A program made the position numbers and the translations under genes. From Pomphorhynchus laevis (Eukaryota > Acanthocephala > Palaeacanthocephala > Echinorhynchida > Pomphorhynchidae), in contig WNNJ02000694.1 in the NCBI GenBank assembly GCA_012934845.2, positions 1-64,000 on the forward strand: a DNA stretch of 64,000 nt, read 5' to 3'. The notes beneath the pieces are model-generated. The model searched no databases. It was not told where the DNA came from and saw nothing but the letters and a program-made list of their open reading frames with translations. Shown piece after piece: positions 34,070-43,581 of the stretch. Position 1 is the stretch's first letter. Each line of letters begins with the position of its first letter.

Positions 34070-34869
34070 AAACTTTACGAAGTTTCCAAAGTTCTCCTTT
34101 CATTGCCAAACAAATCTCCAACCGACCCTCTTCCAATCTTTTTACTTAAGCTTGTTTGCCATTTGGTATCTCCATTTTTGATAACCTTGTTCAACTCTTA
34201 TATCCGCAGCTGCATTTATCCGTCAAGCTGGAAATCTTTCATTGCCCGTCCACTTCTGAAAAGGCACTTTCTCGACAGTTCACTTCCGTCTTCATATTGT
34301 CCTATATATTTTCTCCCAACCTTATCAAAACTCTTCGAACGAATGGGCTAAATCAGATTAAGGCCTATCTTCTATCATCACATTTATATCCCCGCTTCAA
34401 TCTGATTTTCTTTATAATCATTCCACTGAACTAGCATGTCACAAAGTCTTTGGTAATCTTCTACAATTGCGAGAGGAAAAACTTTGTAACGTCATAATCT
34501 CCATCGACATCTCATCTGCATTCGACGTCGTCCATTATTATATTCTTCTCAAGTGGCTATGTGATGATTGTGGATTCTTTAACTCCACTGTAGGCTGGTT
34601 TTCTTCTTATCTATTTAACCGTTTTTCAGTGTTCATTCAACTTATTTTATCATCCGTCTTCTCTCGCACACGATGTGCCTCAAGGCTCAGTACTAGGTCC
34701 CATTCTTTTCTCCCTTATTCTCGATGATCTCACTTCAAAAACAAAAACACAATTTTCATGTTATACAATATGCTGATGACATTATACTCTACTCTTATCT
34801 ATCCACCTCTCTTATCGTTGATCTTGCATCCACTTCCGACACTTGCCTACGTATTAATCATTAATATTA

Positions 34870-35290
34870 GATAGTATAAAATATAATTATTTGTAATTAA
34901 AACAAATTTTGTTAAAAAACTAATTTGAAGCAGAAAAGCAATGAATATATATATATTAATCAATGTATTACAATTTCAATAGATTTTTTTATTATAATAT
35001 AGATTGCTTTTTACAGTGTTTGAAACACATTATAATCACAATAGAATTTAAAAATGACCGTTGCATTTTGAAATGAGAGAATTACAACGTTTGTCAACTT
35101 ATAAACTACCGCTTGGACAATTTCACCTATTTCTGAATTATTTATATATTGACTTTACTTTTAATTCCATGTAAAATTATCATATTTCTTCGATGTAATT
35201 ATATTAAATAATCGAAAATTAAATCGAATCGCACAAAGTTCATCTGTATTTCATATTTAAAAGCACGTGTCTTGCTTTTTTCCATATATT
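34870..35290. other. AT-rich interval upstream of ZNHIT1
   Basis: No gene or repeat recognised. It presumably contains the ZNHIT1 promoter; no core element could be assigned with confidence. Confidence 0.4.
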
Positions 35291-35294
35291 TAAG

Positions 35295-35711
35295 ATGAAA
35301 ACTTATTTAAATGATGAGGACAGGTACATTAATTTAAGAAAGCAGCAGAAGCTTATAGAGAGCCTCGAAATTGATAACTATCAAGATGATTCATCGACGG
35401 AATTTGATGATATCGTTAAATTGTCAAAACGAAAAAATGTAACAAACAAATCAAGAAAACGGCCAAAACGAAGCCTAGAGTATTTAAGACAACGTCAACG
35501 TAAAACTTTAGATGCGCTTTTAGAAGAGGATGAAAATATGGAGCTATATATTAATAGTCAAGCCCCACCGTCGAAGTATCCAGCAAGGAAAATATGCTGT
35601 GTTTGTGGTTATCCGTCTATTTACAATTGCATGATTTGCTCCTCGAAAATATGTTCAATTGCCTGCCGTGAAATTCACTCGGGAACTAGATGTAATAAAT
35701 GGATTAGATAA
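35295..35711 (+). CDS. ZNHIT1: Zinc finger HIT domain protein 1 (ZNHIT1, SRCAP/SWR1 complex subunit)
   Basis: This is the nuclear subunit (yeast Vps71/Swc6) of the remodeller that exchanges H2A for H2A.Z. The 138-residue frame is open from ATG to TAA with no intron; the human protein has 154 residues. The N-terminal region has RKQQKLIESLEIDNYQDD, matching the family pattern in which a short helix is followed by a D-N-QDD motif. A basic Lys/Arg stretch spans residues 46-72. The C-terminal zinc-HIT finger spans 101-137, with ligands C101, C104, C112, C115, C120, C124, H128 and C133, and it ends in CNKW as in other ZNHIT1 proteins. An AATAAA signal is at 35726-35731. It lies between LINE copies. 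Being intronless could mean an ancestral single exon or a retrocopy; the intact frame argues for a working gene. Confidence 0.95.
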   Translation: MKTYLNDEDRYINLRKQQKLIESLEIDNYQDDSSTEFDDIVKLSKRKNVTNKSRKRPKRSLEYLRQRQRKTLDALLEEDENMELYINSQAPPSKYPARKICCVCGYPSIYNCMICSSKICSIACREIHSGTRCNKWIR

Positions 35712-36117
35712 TGTTAAGTTTAAACAATAAATTGTATGATTGCACAATCGTAGCATTTAAATTAACATCCACCTTAGTGTTATCAGACGAGAACCTATTT
35801 TAGAAAAGTTGACTATATTTTACTGTATAAACTCACATCTTAAATAAACGTTTGATTTGACAGCAAAAAATTTGATTGGTTATTTTAGGGGTTAGGCAAA
35901 ACAAATAAAGTCTGCTCAATTTGAGCCCCTAACAATCATTAAAATATTATTAAAAAACAAAGCCCAAAAGGCTGCTCAGTCTGCTCACCAATAAATTTGT
36001 TGTATTTATTTATATCTCTATTATATAAAAATTATTTGTTTAATATTGTTATGTTTATTATTTTACATTTATTTTTTATATTTGTTCTTATAAAAACTAT
36101 CTAAAATTCAGCAAATG

Positions 36118-36153
36118 ATTCTGATTTGATTTATTTCTGAATCAAATCAGAAT
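36118..36153. repeat. Perfect hairpin, 14-bp arms
   Basis: ATTCTGATTTGATT at 36118-36131, an 8-nt loop, then the exact reverse complement at 36140-36153. It lies in the non-coding stretch between ZNHIT1 and a LINE; a shorter palindrome (TTGAAAACAATTGTTTTCAA) follows near 36230-36250. Confidence 0.85.
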
Positions 36154-36397
36154 AACTGCAACTCATTTCATACATTGACTGCACGTCTCGATATTATCAT
36201 GCTTGAAACAACACCTCCTTCATTATGTTGTTTGAAAACAATTGTTTTCAAATGTCTTTTCGTTAATCGAGTACATGAATTACCTGACTAGACATTAATA
36301 CACGTTCAAAACGGTATGCAAAATGACCTGAATATTTAATAAAGTTAAATATTAAATTAAATTTCCTTAATTCGAAAAAATATAAATGCCATTATTA

Positions 36398-37985
36398 TAA
36401 AACATCTCCTTCTGACCCAATTCCAACTCACTTGCTTAAAAATATCTGCTCCTCTATCTTACCCTTCCTAACCACATTGTTCAACTCGTCCATCCGTAGC
36501 CGTACATTTCCTTTCATCTGAAAATGCGCCACTGTTCGTCCTATCATCAAAAAGCAATCTCTCGAATCTTCACTATCATCTTCGTACCGTCCTATTTCAC
36601 TTCTCCCAACTCTCTCTAAACTCCTTGAGCGTCTCGTTCTTAAGCAAGTTAATATATATCTCTTTTCCTCTAACTTATTTACTCACTTCCAAGCCGCTTT
36701 TTGCTCTAATTACTCTACCGAAATTGCATGTCTTAAAGTTTATAACGACTTACTCATATCGCGCGATCATAAATTATGTAGTGTCATAGTTTCTCTTGAT
36801 CTATCGTCTGCTTTTGACATCGTCGATCACTCGATTCTTCTCCATCGCCTTCGTCATGATTATGGCTTCTCTTTACCCACTGTATCATGGTTTTCTTCAT
36901 ATCTATCAAACCGTACATTTCGCGTCTATTCTAACTATTCTCTCTCCCATCCTTCGTCCATTCCGTCCGGTGTTCCACAAGGCTCCGTATTAGGCCCTAT
37001 GCTTTTCTCTCTTCTTCTCGGTGATTTGTCTTCGATTTCTCATAAATTTAACTTCCATGTTATGCAATATGCTGATGACATTCTCATCTATGTTCATGCA
37101 CCTGTTTATCGTATTCACGATCTTAGTGTTTCTGCTTCCGACTGTATTGTCTCAATTTCTAATCATCTTCCTTCCCTTCGCCTGTCTCTGAATCCTGATA
37201 AATCCAAAATTATGTGGATCCTAACTCGACGCTTCGGCTTCGAACCTCAATCCGTATCATTAAATTCTACAATTCTTCCTATCGTTGATAATCTCGTTTT
37301 TATAGGCTTCCATTTTGACAACCGACTTTCACTTAAACCTATCGTTAGAGATAAAGCACGCTCATCTACCTTGATACTCCGCAACCTCCGTCAAGTTCGT
37401 AGATTGATCGATTTCCCTTCTTGTATGACTCTCATATCATCTCTCCTTTTTTCTAGACTCGATTATTGTCTTAGTCTATTTTCCAACTCACCTAAATCCA
37501 CTCTTCTTCCCCTACAACGCATCGTCAACGCAGCCGTCCGAATTCTCTTCCGTATTCGTCGTTTTGATCATACATCCTACCGTCTTGCTTCTCTCGATTT
37601 GCCTACAATTTATTGTCGTGTTCAAATTCGTCTTCTTATCGTTGCTTTCCGCCTTGTAACTTTTCATATCCCTTCATTTCTCATTCTTCCTTTTCTTGAT
37701 AATTCTCGTCCTGTTTACTGTTCCTTGCGTTCCTGTAATTCCCTTATTTTACATGTCCCAAACTACTCTACCTCCTTTGGACTCCGCTCCTTTATTGTGG
37801 CTGCTCCTCTATCGTGGAACCATCTGCCCATTCATATACGCCAATCAACTTCCCTGCCGTGCTTCAAACGACAAATCCGATTCCATTTAAACAATTTATC
37901 TGCTTGACTTTTTCATTTTTGTTTGTGGACTTGTAAGCGTACAGCTTGTACGCATTTGCCACATTAAATAAATTTGTATTATTAT
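36398..37985 (+). mobile_element. 5'-truncated LINE, family A, second plus-strand copy
   Basis: It starts in the RT N-terminal region, at the point corresponding to 31896 of the other copy, and runs to the same 3' end with the stem-loop at 37937-37953 and a TTATTATTA tail. It is near identical to 31.9-33.48 kb, with scattered substitutions. An in-frame TGA lies near 36519; after it the frame is open to 37907. Confidence 0.88.
36999..37907 (+). CDS. LINE family A RT, C-terminal half
   Basis: 302 codons from an internal Met, though the same frame is open from about 36522. It carries YADDILIYVH (catalytic motif), LSLNPDKSK, FIGFHFDNRLS and the C-terminal domain (IRRFDHTSYRLASLDLPTIY, then NHLPIHIRQSTSLPCFKRQI). 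It is part of a truncated retrotransposon copy and is not a host gene. Confidence 0.8.
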   Translation: MLFSLLLGDLSSISHKFNFHVMQYADDILIYVHAPVYRIHDLSVSASDCIVSISNHLPSLRLSLNPDKSKIMWILTRRFGFEPQSVSLNSTILPIVDNLVFIGFHFDNRLSLKPIVRDKARSSTLILRNLRQVRRLIDFPSCMTLISSLLFSRLDYCLSLFSNSPKSTLLPLQRIVNAAVRILFRIRRFDHTSYRLASLDLPTIYCRVQIRLLIVAFRLVTFHIPSFLILPFLDNSRPVYCSLRSCNSLILHVPNYSTSFGLRSFIVAAPLSWNHLPIHIRQSTSLPCFKRQIRFHLNNLSA

Positions 37986-37989
37986 TAAT

Positions 37990-38460
37990 CTTAGACAACA
38001 AAACGTGCAAAAGATCAAAGTTGCATCACAAACACTAAAAATAAAATAGAACAAAACCTACAAGTCATTCATGACATCCCACAAACGTTGCTTAAATTTA
38101 TGTAGAGTATGCGAATTGATTATCGTGTCATCTAGGATATTCATTGAGATGTAATTCACTGGGGATATTGCATAGTCTTTGAGCGGATGAGTATGCGATG
38201 CCTGTGAGTAAACTTGTGCCCACGCAGATCTGAAGAATTCCCGAGATCAAATGTGCCACAAAGAGCGTGCGTAGGATTACTGAGGATCTGCCACGCTAAT
38301 ATCATATCAGACATATCTCGCTGTGTTCGTAATGAAAGCAATCGCATAGTCTTTAATCTTTCCGAATAGCTCGACGATCTTAATGGCCTGAGCAAAAAAG
38401 CTGTGGAAACAATTTTGTTTCTACACAGGAATTTTTTCACCGATTCCGGTCTTATATATC
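37990..38460 (-). mobile_element. LINE 3'-end fragment, minus strand
   Basis: On the minus strand 38156-38440 reads as the end of a CR1-like ORF2 (LRSSSYSERLKTMRLLSL, RRDM-like, GHKFTHRHRIL), and the next residues (YISMNILDDTIINSHTLHKF) form the usual C terminus. The RT core is absent, as expected for 5' truncation. Its 3' side abuts the tail of the family A copy that ends near 37985. Confidence 0.6.
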
Positions 38461-38469
38461 GGATTTATT

Positions 38470-39340
38470 AAAATTAAACCAGCTACATGTTTCCTGATGG
38501 CGATGGACATGTTTCTTGGAAATATTTTGAATAAGAATGTTGATTTTCACCTAATTTGTTTTGTTGCACATAACCTAATCGATAAATTAAAATATTGTAA
38601 CTCATCATTCATTTTTCTCTTCGCTCATAAATAAAAGCGTATACATTTTTATTTTACATCCAACAACTTTTTAAAAAATAATTTGATCTTTTATGGTAAA
38701 ATTCACTACATTATATTTTAGCTTGTTCACCAACAGATATCAGATGGCTTTCCGTATAAGATCACAAGATTCATCTGCTAGTCACTTGCCTACATAATTT
38801 GAAAATTTTCACGAGTAGGCAATTCTATCCAATTGAAGCATTCACTTATTCCCACTTTCCAATTAATTTATTTGCTGAACAATGCAATTATATTACCCAT
38901 TACCAAGTGCTCAATTTCATTTATGCGATTTAAGATACTGCAGAATTTCTTGGGCTCACTAGATTGTAATTTTTTGCTCGTTGAGTCAATGGACTAATCA
39001 ATGCATTGAGGCAAAAACTATTAATAAAAGAACCTCTTTGAACCTCAGGCGAACAAGCTTCTACGATAACAGTATCACAACCAACCCTCGATCTTCTGGT
39101 TTTGAATTTTAGATAACGTGATTCCCTCTAATCATTCGTTTTGTTACCGATTCGACCGATTAAAGAAATATCATATACTCGAAGGTCCTCGTTATTTTTG
39201 TATTTTCTGTTTCATTGTCTTTTTACATGACTAAATACATCTAAATATATCTACTACCGAACCTTCAAGAAATCGTACTCTTTAATGACTTTCTTAGTCT
39301 TTCTTAAGTCCAAGGATCTTTAATCCTGTTAGTATTTTAA
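38470..39340. other. AT-rich interval without recognisable genes
   Basis: No domain, long frame or structured repeat was seen in this stretch. Confidence 0.5.
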
Positions 39341-39355
39341 AGCTGTAATTTATTA

Positions 39356-39706
39356 TTAACACAAAGTCGATATTTCATGAATTTCCGGCCGGTTTGTTTG
39401 TTTTTCGTATATTTCATCAGATTTATTATCATGTATGTACCAGCTAAATATCCAATTGATTGCTCTTTCAACACAGTTTTTTCTGAAATAACTAGATGTT
39501 TCGTCGAGGTTAGTTATTAGCTCTTCAGGATGAAACACATACCTTTGACTTTCCAAAATTTCCTTCAGAGTATACACCTTTACAAGATGTTCCGGAATAA
39601 AACGAGAATCAATGTAAAACAATTCGTCAGCAATACCTCTACCAGCTACTATGCTCTTCCCTAGTCCGCATTTCTTAAATTTTCTTCTTACCCATCTAGG
39701 AATCAT
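39356..39706 (-). CDS. Unrecognised protein, probable 3'-terminal exon
   Basis: 116 codons from an ATG at 39706; the frame stays open about 13 codons further upstream (KHVLDTDCQSNWCN), where CCAG could be a splice acceptor. An AATAAA signal follows the stop within a few bases (minus strand, 39349-39354), which supports a gene end. The product is basic at its start (IPRWVRRKFKKCGLGKSIV), then mixed, with FIPEHLVKVYTLKEILES, a HPEELITNLDE segment and an aromatic stretch (INWIFSWYI) that is too short for a sure membrane helix. No family is recognised. It does not match any other repeat in the window, so a host gene is more likely than a transposon. Confidence 0.4.
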   Translation of the reverse strand: MIPRWVRRKFKKCGLGKSIVAGRGIADELFYIDSRFIPEHLVKVYTLKEILESQRYVFHPEELITNLDETSSYFRKNCVERAINWIFSWYIHDNKSDEIYEKQTNRPEIHEISTLC

Positions 39707-39719
39707 ATTACACCAGTTT

Positions 39720-40540
39720 GACTGGCAATCAGTGTCAAGAACGTGTTTGATTTAAAATGATAAGTAATCTCTCAAGGTATAGCTTTATTTATTCAACACC
39801 GATGTTTTTATTCGTATGCATTAGAGGTGTAGGAAAAACGCGAAGTATGTAGGTCACCTTTATTAGGTCAACTTTATTATTCGAGTATTTATTCAGTAAC
39901 GAATAGAGGTAAATCAGCAGTCGTACTTGTATAGTGTTTAACAACACGTGTCATTATATAAGTACAAAGTGTATTTTTGCTTTATTGAGCTTAACTAGAC
40001 ACTTGTTCGTTGTAACAGCTGATCTTCTAACGGTCCATTTATAATACCATTGTCGATTTCAGTAATGTCACCCAGAAAATATAACTATACAAATTGCAAA
40101 TTCCAACTGTTCCTCGCAATCATTCGGAAATTGCCGTGTTGACTTTAATGGTAAATACTGGCTATTATAAATAGCTAGTAATACTAATATCTGCATTTAA
40201 TATTTAATTTGCTGGCCAAACATTAGATTAGCACATCCATGTATTTTTCTATTGCGAAAACTTACTGCCTGTTAGTTAACAATTTTGATTTTAATATAAT
40301 AAACGATGAAGTAGAAATTTTTAGAGTACGAAATAGTTTAGAGGATACAAATTTATATAGAATTATTACGGATTTAACATGTCGATTTAAATACATAAAA
40401 CACAGATTTATACTTGAAAATCTGAAGATTTACACCTCAAATATTTATTATTTTCTTTATAATAACTTGCGATGTACAGTCAGAACCAGGACTGTAATAT
40501 GAACATGACTACAATTTACTATTTATGAATAATGAAACTA
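39720..40540. other. AT-rich interval, one weak open frame
   Basis: An 87-codon plus-strand frame at 40239-40502 (NIINDEVEIFRVRNSLEDTN and onward) has protein-like composition but no recognised family and no support from neighbours. I do not call it a gene. Nothing else is seen. Confidence 0.35.
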
Positions 40541-41150
40541 TGTATTCATTCGACATCATTATTCTAAAGAGGTATATATCGAGATATAAATGTTAAATTA
40601 ACATTAATGTATTATCAATACGATATTATTATTTTTCTACTTATTTTCAAGCAATTTTGATGAACTTTATTCTATTTCTTATAACGAAGAAGTATAAATC
40701 AACAAAATATGAATACAATATTAAATTTACAATATATAAATAAACAAAAATTAAAAATATATTTAAAATCATTGGCGGAAAATTTTTATGGATGGAACTC
40801 TATAACTGTATACAGTTCCATCCATAGTTTCTAAGCTGTATTCTTGATACGACTATTTTTTATGATTTTCAAGATATTTTTATGGATTTTTTGTTTTTCT
40901 TATAATTTTACAATATACAAAACAACAAAATATTATTAAAAATTTATTTAAACTATTAAGCGAAAAAATATGGATAGAAAATAAAATACTTTGTATTAGA
41001 ATAAGGCATATCAAATAATCAAATTTCATCTAAGGCAATACGTCATTATCACGTATTTGACCCCGCTGCTATGTTGGTTTCAAAAATAGGGGCCGAAACA
41101 TGATAACATAGCAGTTCTTCTTGATGACCTCTAATCCTTATTCGAAAAAA
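40540..41150. repeat. Dispersed non-coding repeat, same family as 1-1450
   Basis: Shared landmarks are ATTATCAATACGATATTATT near 40610, a second copy of that part near 40850, CCCCGCTGCTATGTTGG near 41065 and GATGACCTCTAATCCTTATTC near 41125. Order and spacing resemble 1-930 and 2216-2300. Confidence 0.65.
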
Positions 41151-41299
41151 ATTATTACAACATAAGACTTTAGCCGAAGGGCTGTTTTGCCTGCTCATTA
41201 ACAACTGAACGACAGTAAAATGTTAATGACACAAAAGTGAAATAAAAACGGTCAGATTCCTGGATATAGATCGAACACTGCATTGGAACACTGCATTGG

Positions 41300-42480
41300 T
41301 AAGGAAGATCAATCCAATTGCAAACTGATTTTTGGAAATTCTTGATCGTATTTGTGTATACCAACTTTTAAAGTAACATGTTCCACACTTTCAGAGTTCG
41401 ATGCGACAGTCTGTGCACATTCGAGCATTTCCCGTGGGTTCTAAAACACGAACTATTGCAACATTGACAACTGCGTCTATTTAGAATTACACGTTTATTA
41501 AGAAATTCGTCATAACACTTGACAATCTTATGCATCGCAATCAAATCCAGATATAGTAAGCGTAGTCGGGTAGAACATATACCCAACTTTACGAGATGCT
41601 CTGCGTACGACACGCCAGCTAGTGTGGTACATAACTTAGATCTACGTCTAAGGATGTTATTGAGAAACTCAATTTCACTTTGAGTACACGGAAAATCAGC
41701 ATGAATACCATATTCTATATGAGGCCTTATTATAACATTGGACAACGTTTTTAAGCACTCGGCATTAAATGAACGAAACGATTTTTTATCATATACAGAA
41801 GGCGTCTGCTTTTAGCGCATATACTATCAGTGCTCATGAGTGTCTTCAATGATTGAACAACGATACATAGATAACATGTTAAGGATACTAAGTTAACCAA
41901 ACAGAATCCTAACATATAACTATAGTACACCATACCCTTACCAAACCGTAAGTGAGCACACATATCACGATTTAGACAAATGCCAGTGCGACAACTCCAT
42001 TCGTGAATCACATTTAGGTCTAACTGCAATGTATGTACGTCTAGTTTTGATTCAACTTTTGTCCAAACCTTAAGATCGCCAGCAAAAGCCAAGTGCCTGC
42101 AGTCAAGCTGAGTCAGTAAAGTATTTAAATATTGAAGAGAAGAGGCCCAAGAACAGAAACTTGAGGTACACCAGATTTAGCGTAACGAGATGAAGACAAT
42201 TTTGATCTTACCCAGACACGATATGATCGATGATACAAAAACTCTTTAATCTGATTCACTACAATTGGATTGATGCCATAATTTCTGAGCACTTCTAAAA
42301 GATGACAATAGCAAATACGATTAAAAACCTTACTGAAATCGAGGAAGATACAATCTGCAGCATATCTCTAGAAAGTTGCTCATCCATTCTTTTCTTGCAC
42401 GAAGCAGATTTGATTAACACGACCTACCTTTTGTGAAACCATGTTGATTTGGTTATTAGTTTGCTCTTTCTTCGAGAAAA
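41300..42480 (-). mobile_element. CR1-like LINE remnant, copy 1
   Basis: On the minus strand the RT part is recognisable from about 42450 (QNQHGFTK-like), through VPQ-VSVLGPLLF near 42140-42170 and FAGDLKVW (a changed YADD motif, near 42080), to the C-terminal domain (IIRPHIEYGIHADFP, LKLGICSTRLRLLYLDLI) and HRLSHRTLKVWNMLL at 41368. Several frame breaks make it inactive. Confidence 0.65.
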
Positions 42481-42639
42481 ATAAGAAAAATAATTTTATT
42501 TTTGAATTTTAACCAACGCGATTAGCGTCTTCATTAAATATTGACAGTTTTTCTGAAGAGGCCTATCGCATTGGCGAAAATTCAAAAATAATACAACTTT
42601 TCCGGAAAAAGAGCCAACTAATGATTACATTCTCTCTGA

Positions 42640-43280
42640 ACGCAATTTTAAGAGAATGTTGATTTGGATTTATCACTTTCGCTCGCTATAAAAGCTCACC
42701 AAGTATTTACAAATAATGCGTTCAAATATTTTACAAAAGAGGCCCAACAACAGAACCTTGAGGCATACCAGATTTGGCGTCACGAGATGAAGATAATCTC
42801 GATCCCATGCGGACACAATATGATCAATGCGACAAGAACTCTAATCCAAAATCTAAATCACCACAATTGGATTGATGCTATAATTTCTGAGCATTTTTAA
42901 AAGATGACAATGGCATATACAACCAAAAGCCTTGCTAAAATCTATGAAGATACAATCCACAGCCATACCCTCAGAAACACTGCCAACATATTCATCTCTT
43001 GCACAAAACATATTGGATAAGCACAACCTACTTTTTGTGAAACCATTCTGATTTGGATATATCAGTTTTTGCTCGCTCTAACAAACTCACTAAGTATTTA
43101 CAATTAATTCCCTCAAATTCCATGCTCACAATACTGGTTAAGCTTACTGGTCTGTAATTTTTAGGATTATGAATGTCACCATTCTTAAATACTGGATTAT
43201 TTACCGTATAATCCAGATATACTTTATTATAATTCGTTATAATAGGCTTAAAAAATTTAAAAAGCTTAAACAATTAGAGA
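42640..43280 (-). mobile_element. CR1-like LINE remnant, copy 2, tandem to copy 1
   Basis: 42690-43050 aligns with 42110-42450 at roughly three quarters identity. Upstream on the minus strand it continues with GDIHNPKNYRPVSLTSIVS and SEWFHKK (RT fingers). It ends where copy 1 begins or slightly before, so either two independent insertions or a tandem duplication is possible. Confidence 0.6.
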
Positions 43281-43497
43281 TAAATATACAATTATATATA
43301 CAAGCTGAAGCACACAAGATTATAATACAGGATTTATTACATGATTTTATTACAGGATTCGTTACAATACAGGATATTACAAAACATTACAATAGATTAC
43401 AATACAATATTGAGAATACAATACATAAGGATATATCATAAGGATCTTGATAAGGATTCGGTAATTGCCTTGAGATACACAAAGATGTTGATCGCGC

Positions 43498-43522
43498 AAG
43501 GGAGAAGCTTATCTTCTCCCTT
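43498..43522. repeat. Perfect hairpin, 10-bp arms
   Basis: AAGGGAGAAG, loop CTTAT, CTTCTCCCTT. It lies just outside the 3' end of the RLE-LINE copy at 43.58-46.33 kb. Confidence 0.8.
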
Positions 43523-43581
43523 ATGATTATTATATAATTTTTTAATGAAGAAAATTTATTATTATCAATGTCACAATATTA

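Larger units (their letters stand above)
28950..34860 (+). mobile_element. Old LINE, family A2, interrupted by a younger family A copy
   Basis: The older element shows a Cys-rich, PHD-like ORF1 start (QCSNKKC and CGFC near 28970-29060), an RRM-like ORF1 region (SRDRCIIISN near 29940), an APE endonuclease (LGDFNIRL near 30770, THILGGTLDIIATP near 30870-30905) and, after the insertion, the RT linker (33491-33715), motif A-like DISSAFDVVHYYILL (34506-34550) and a YADDIILYSYL motif near 34770. It has many stops and frameshifts. It ends abruptly at about 34860 without a 3' tail. A short inverted segment lies inside it at 33904-34069. It belongs to the same CR1/Jockey-like group as family A but is clearly diverged from it. 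Confidence 0.75.
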
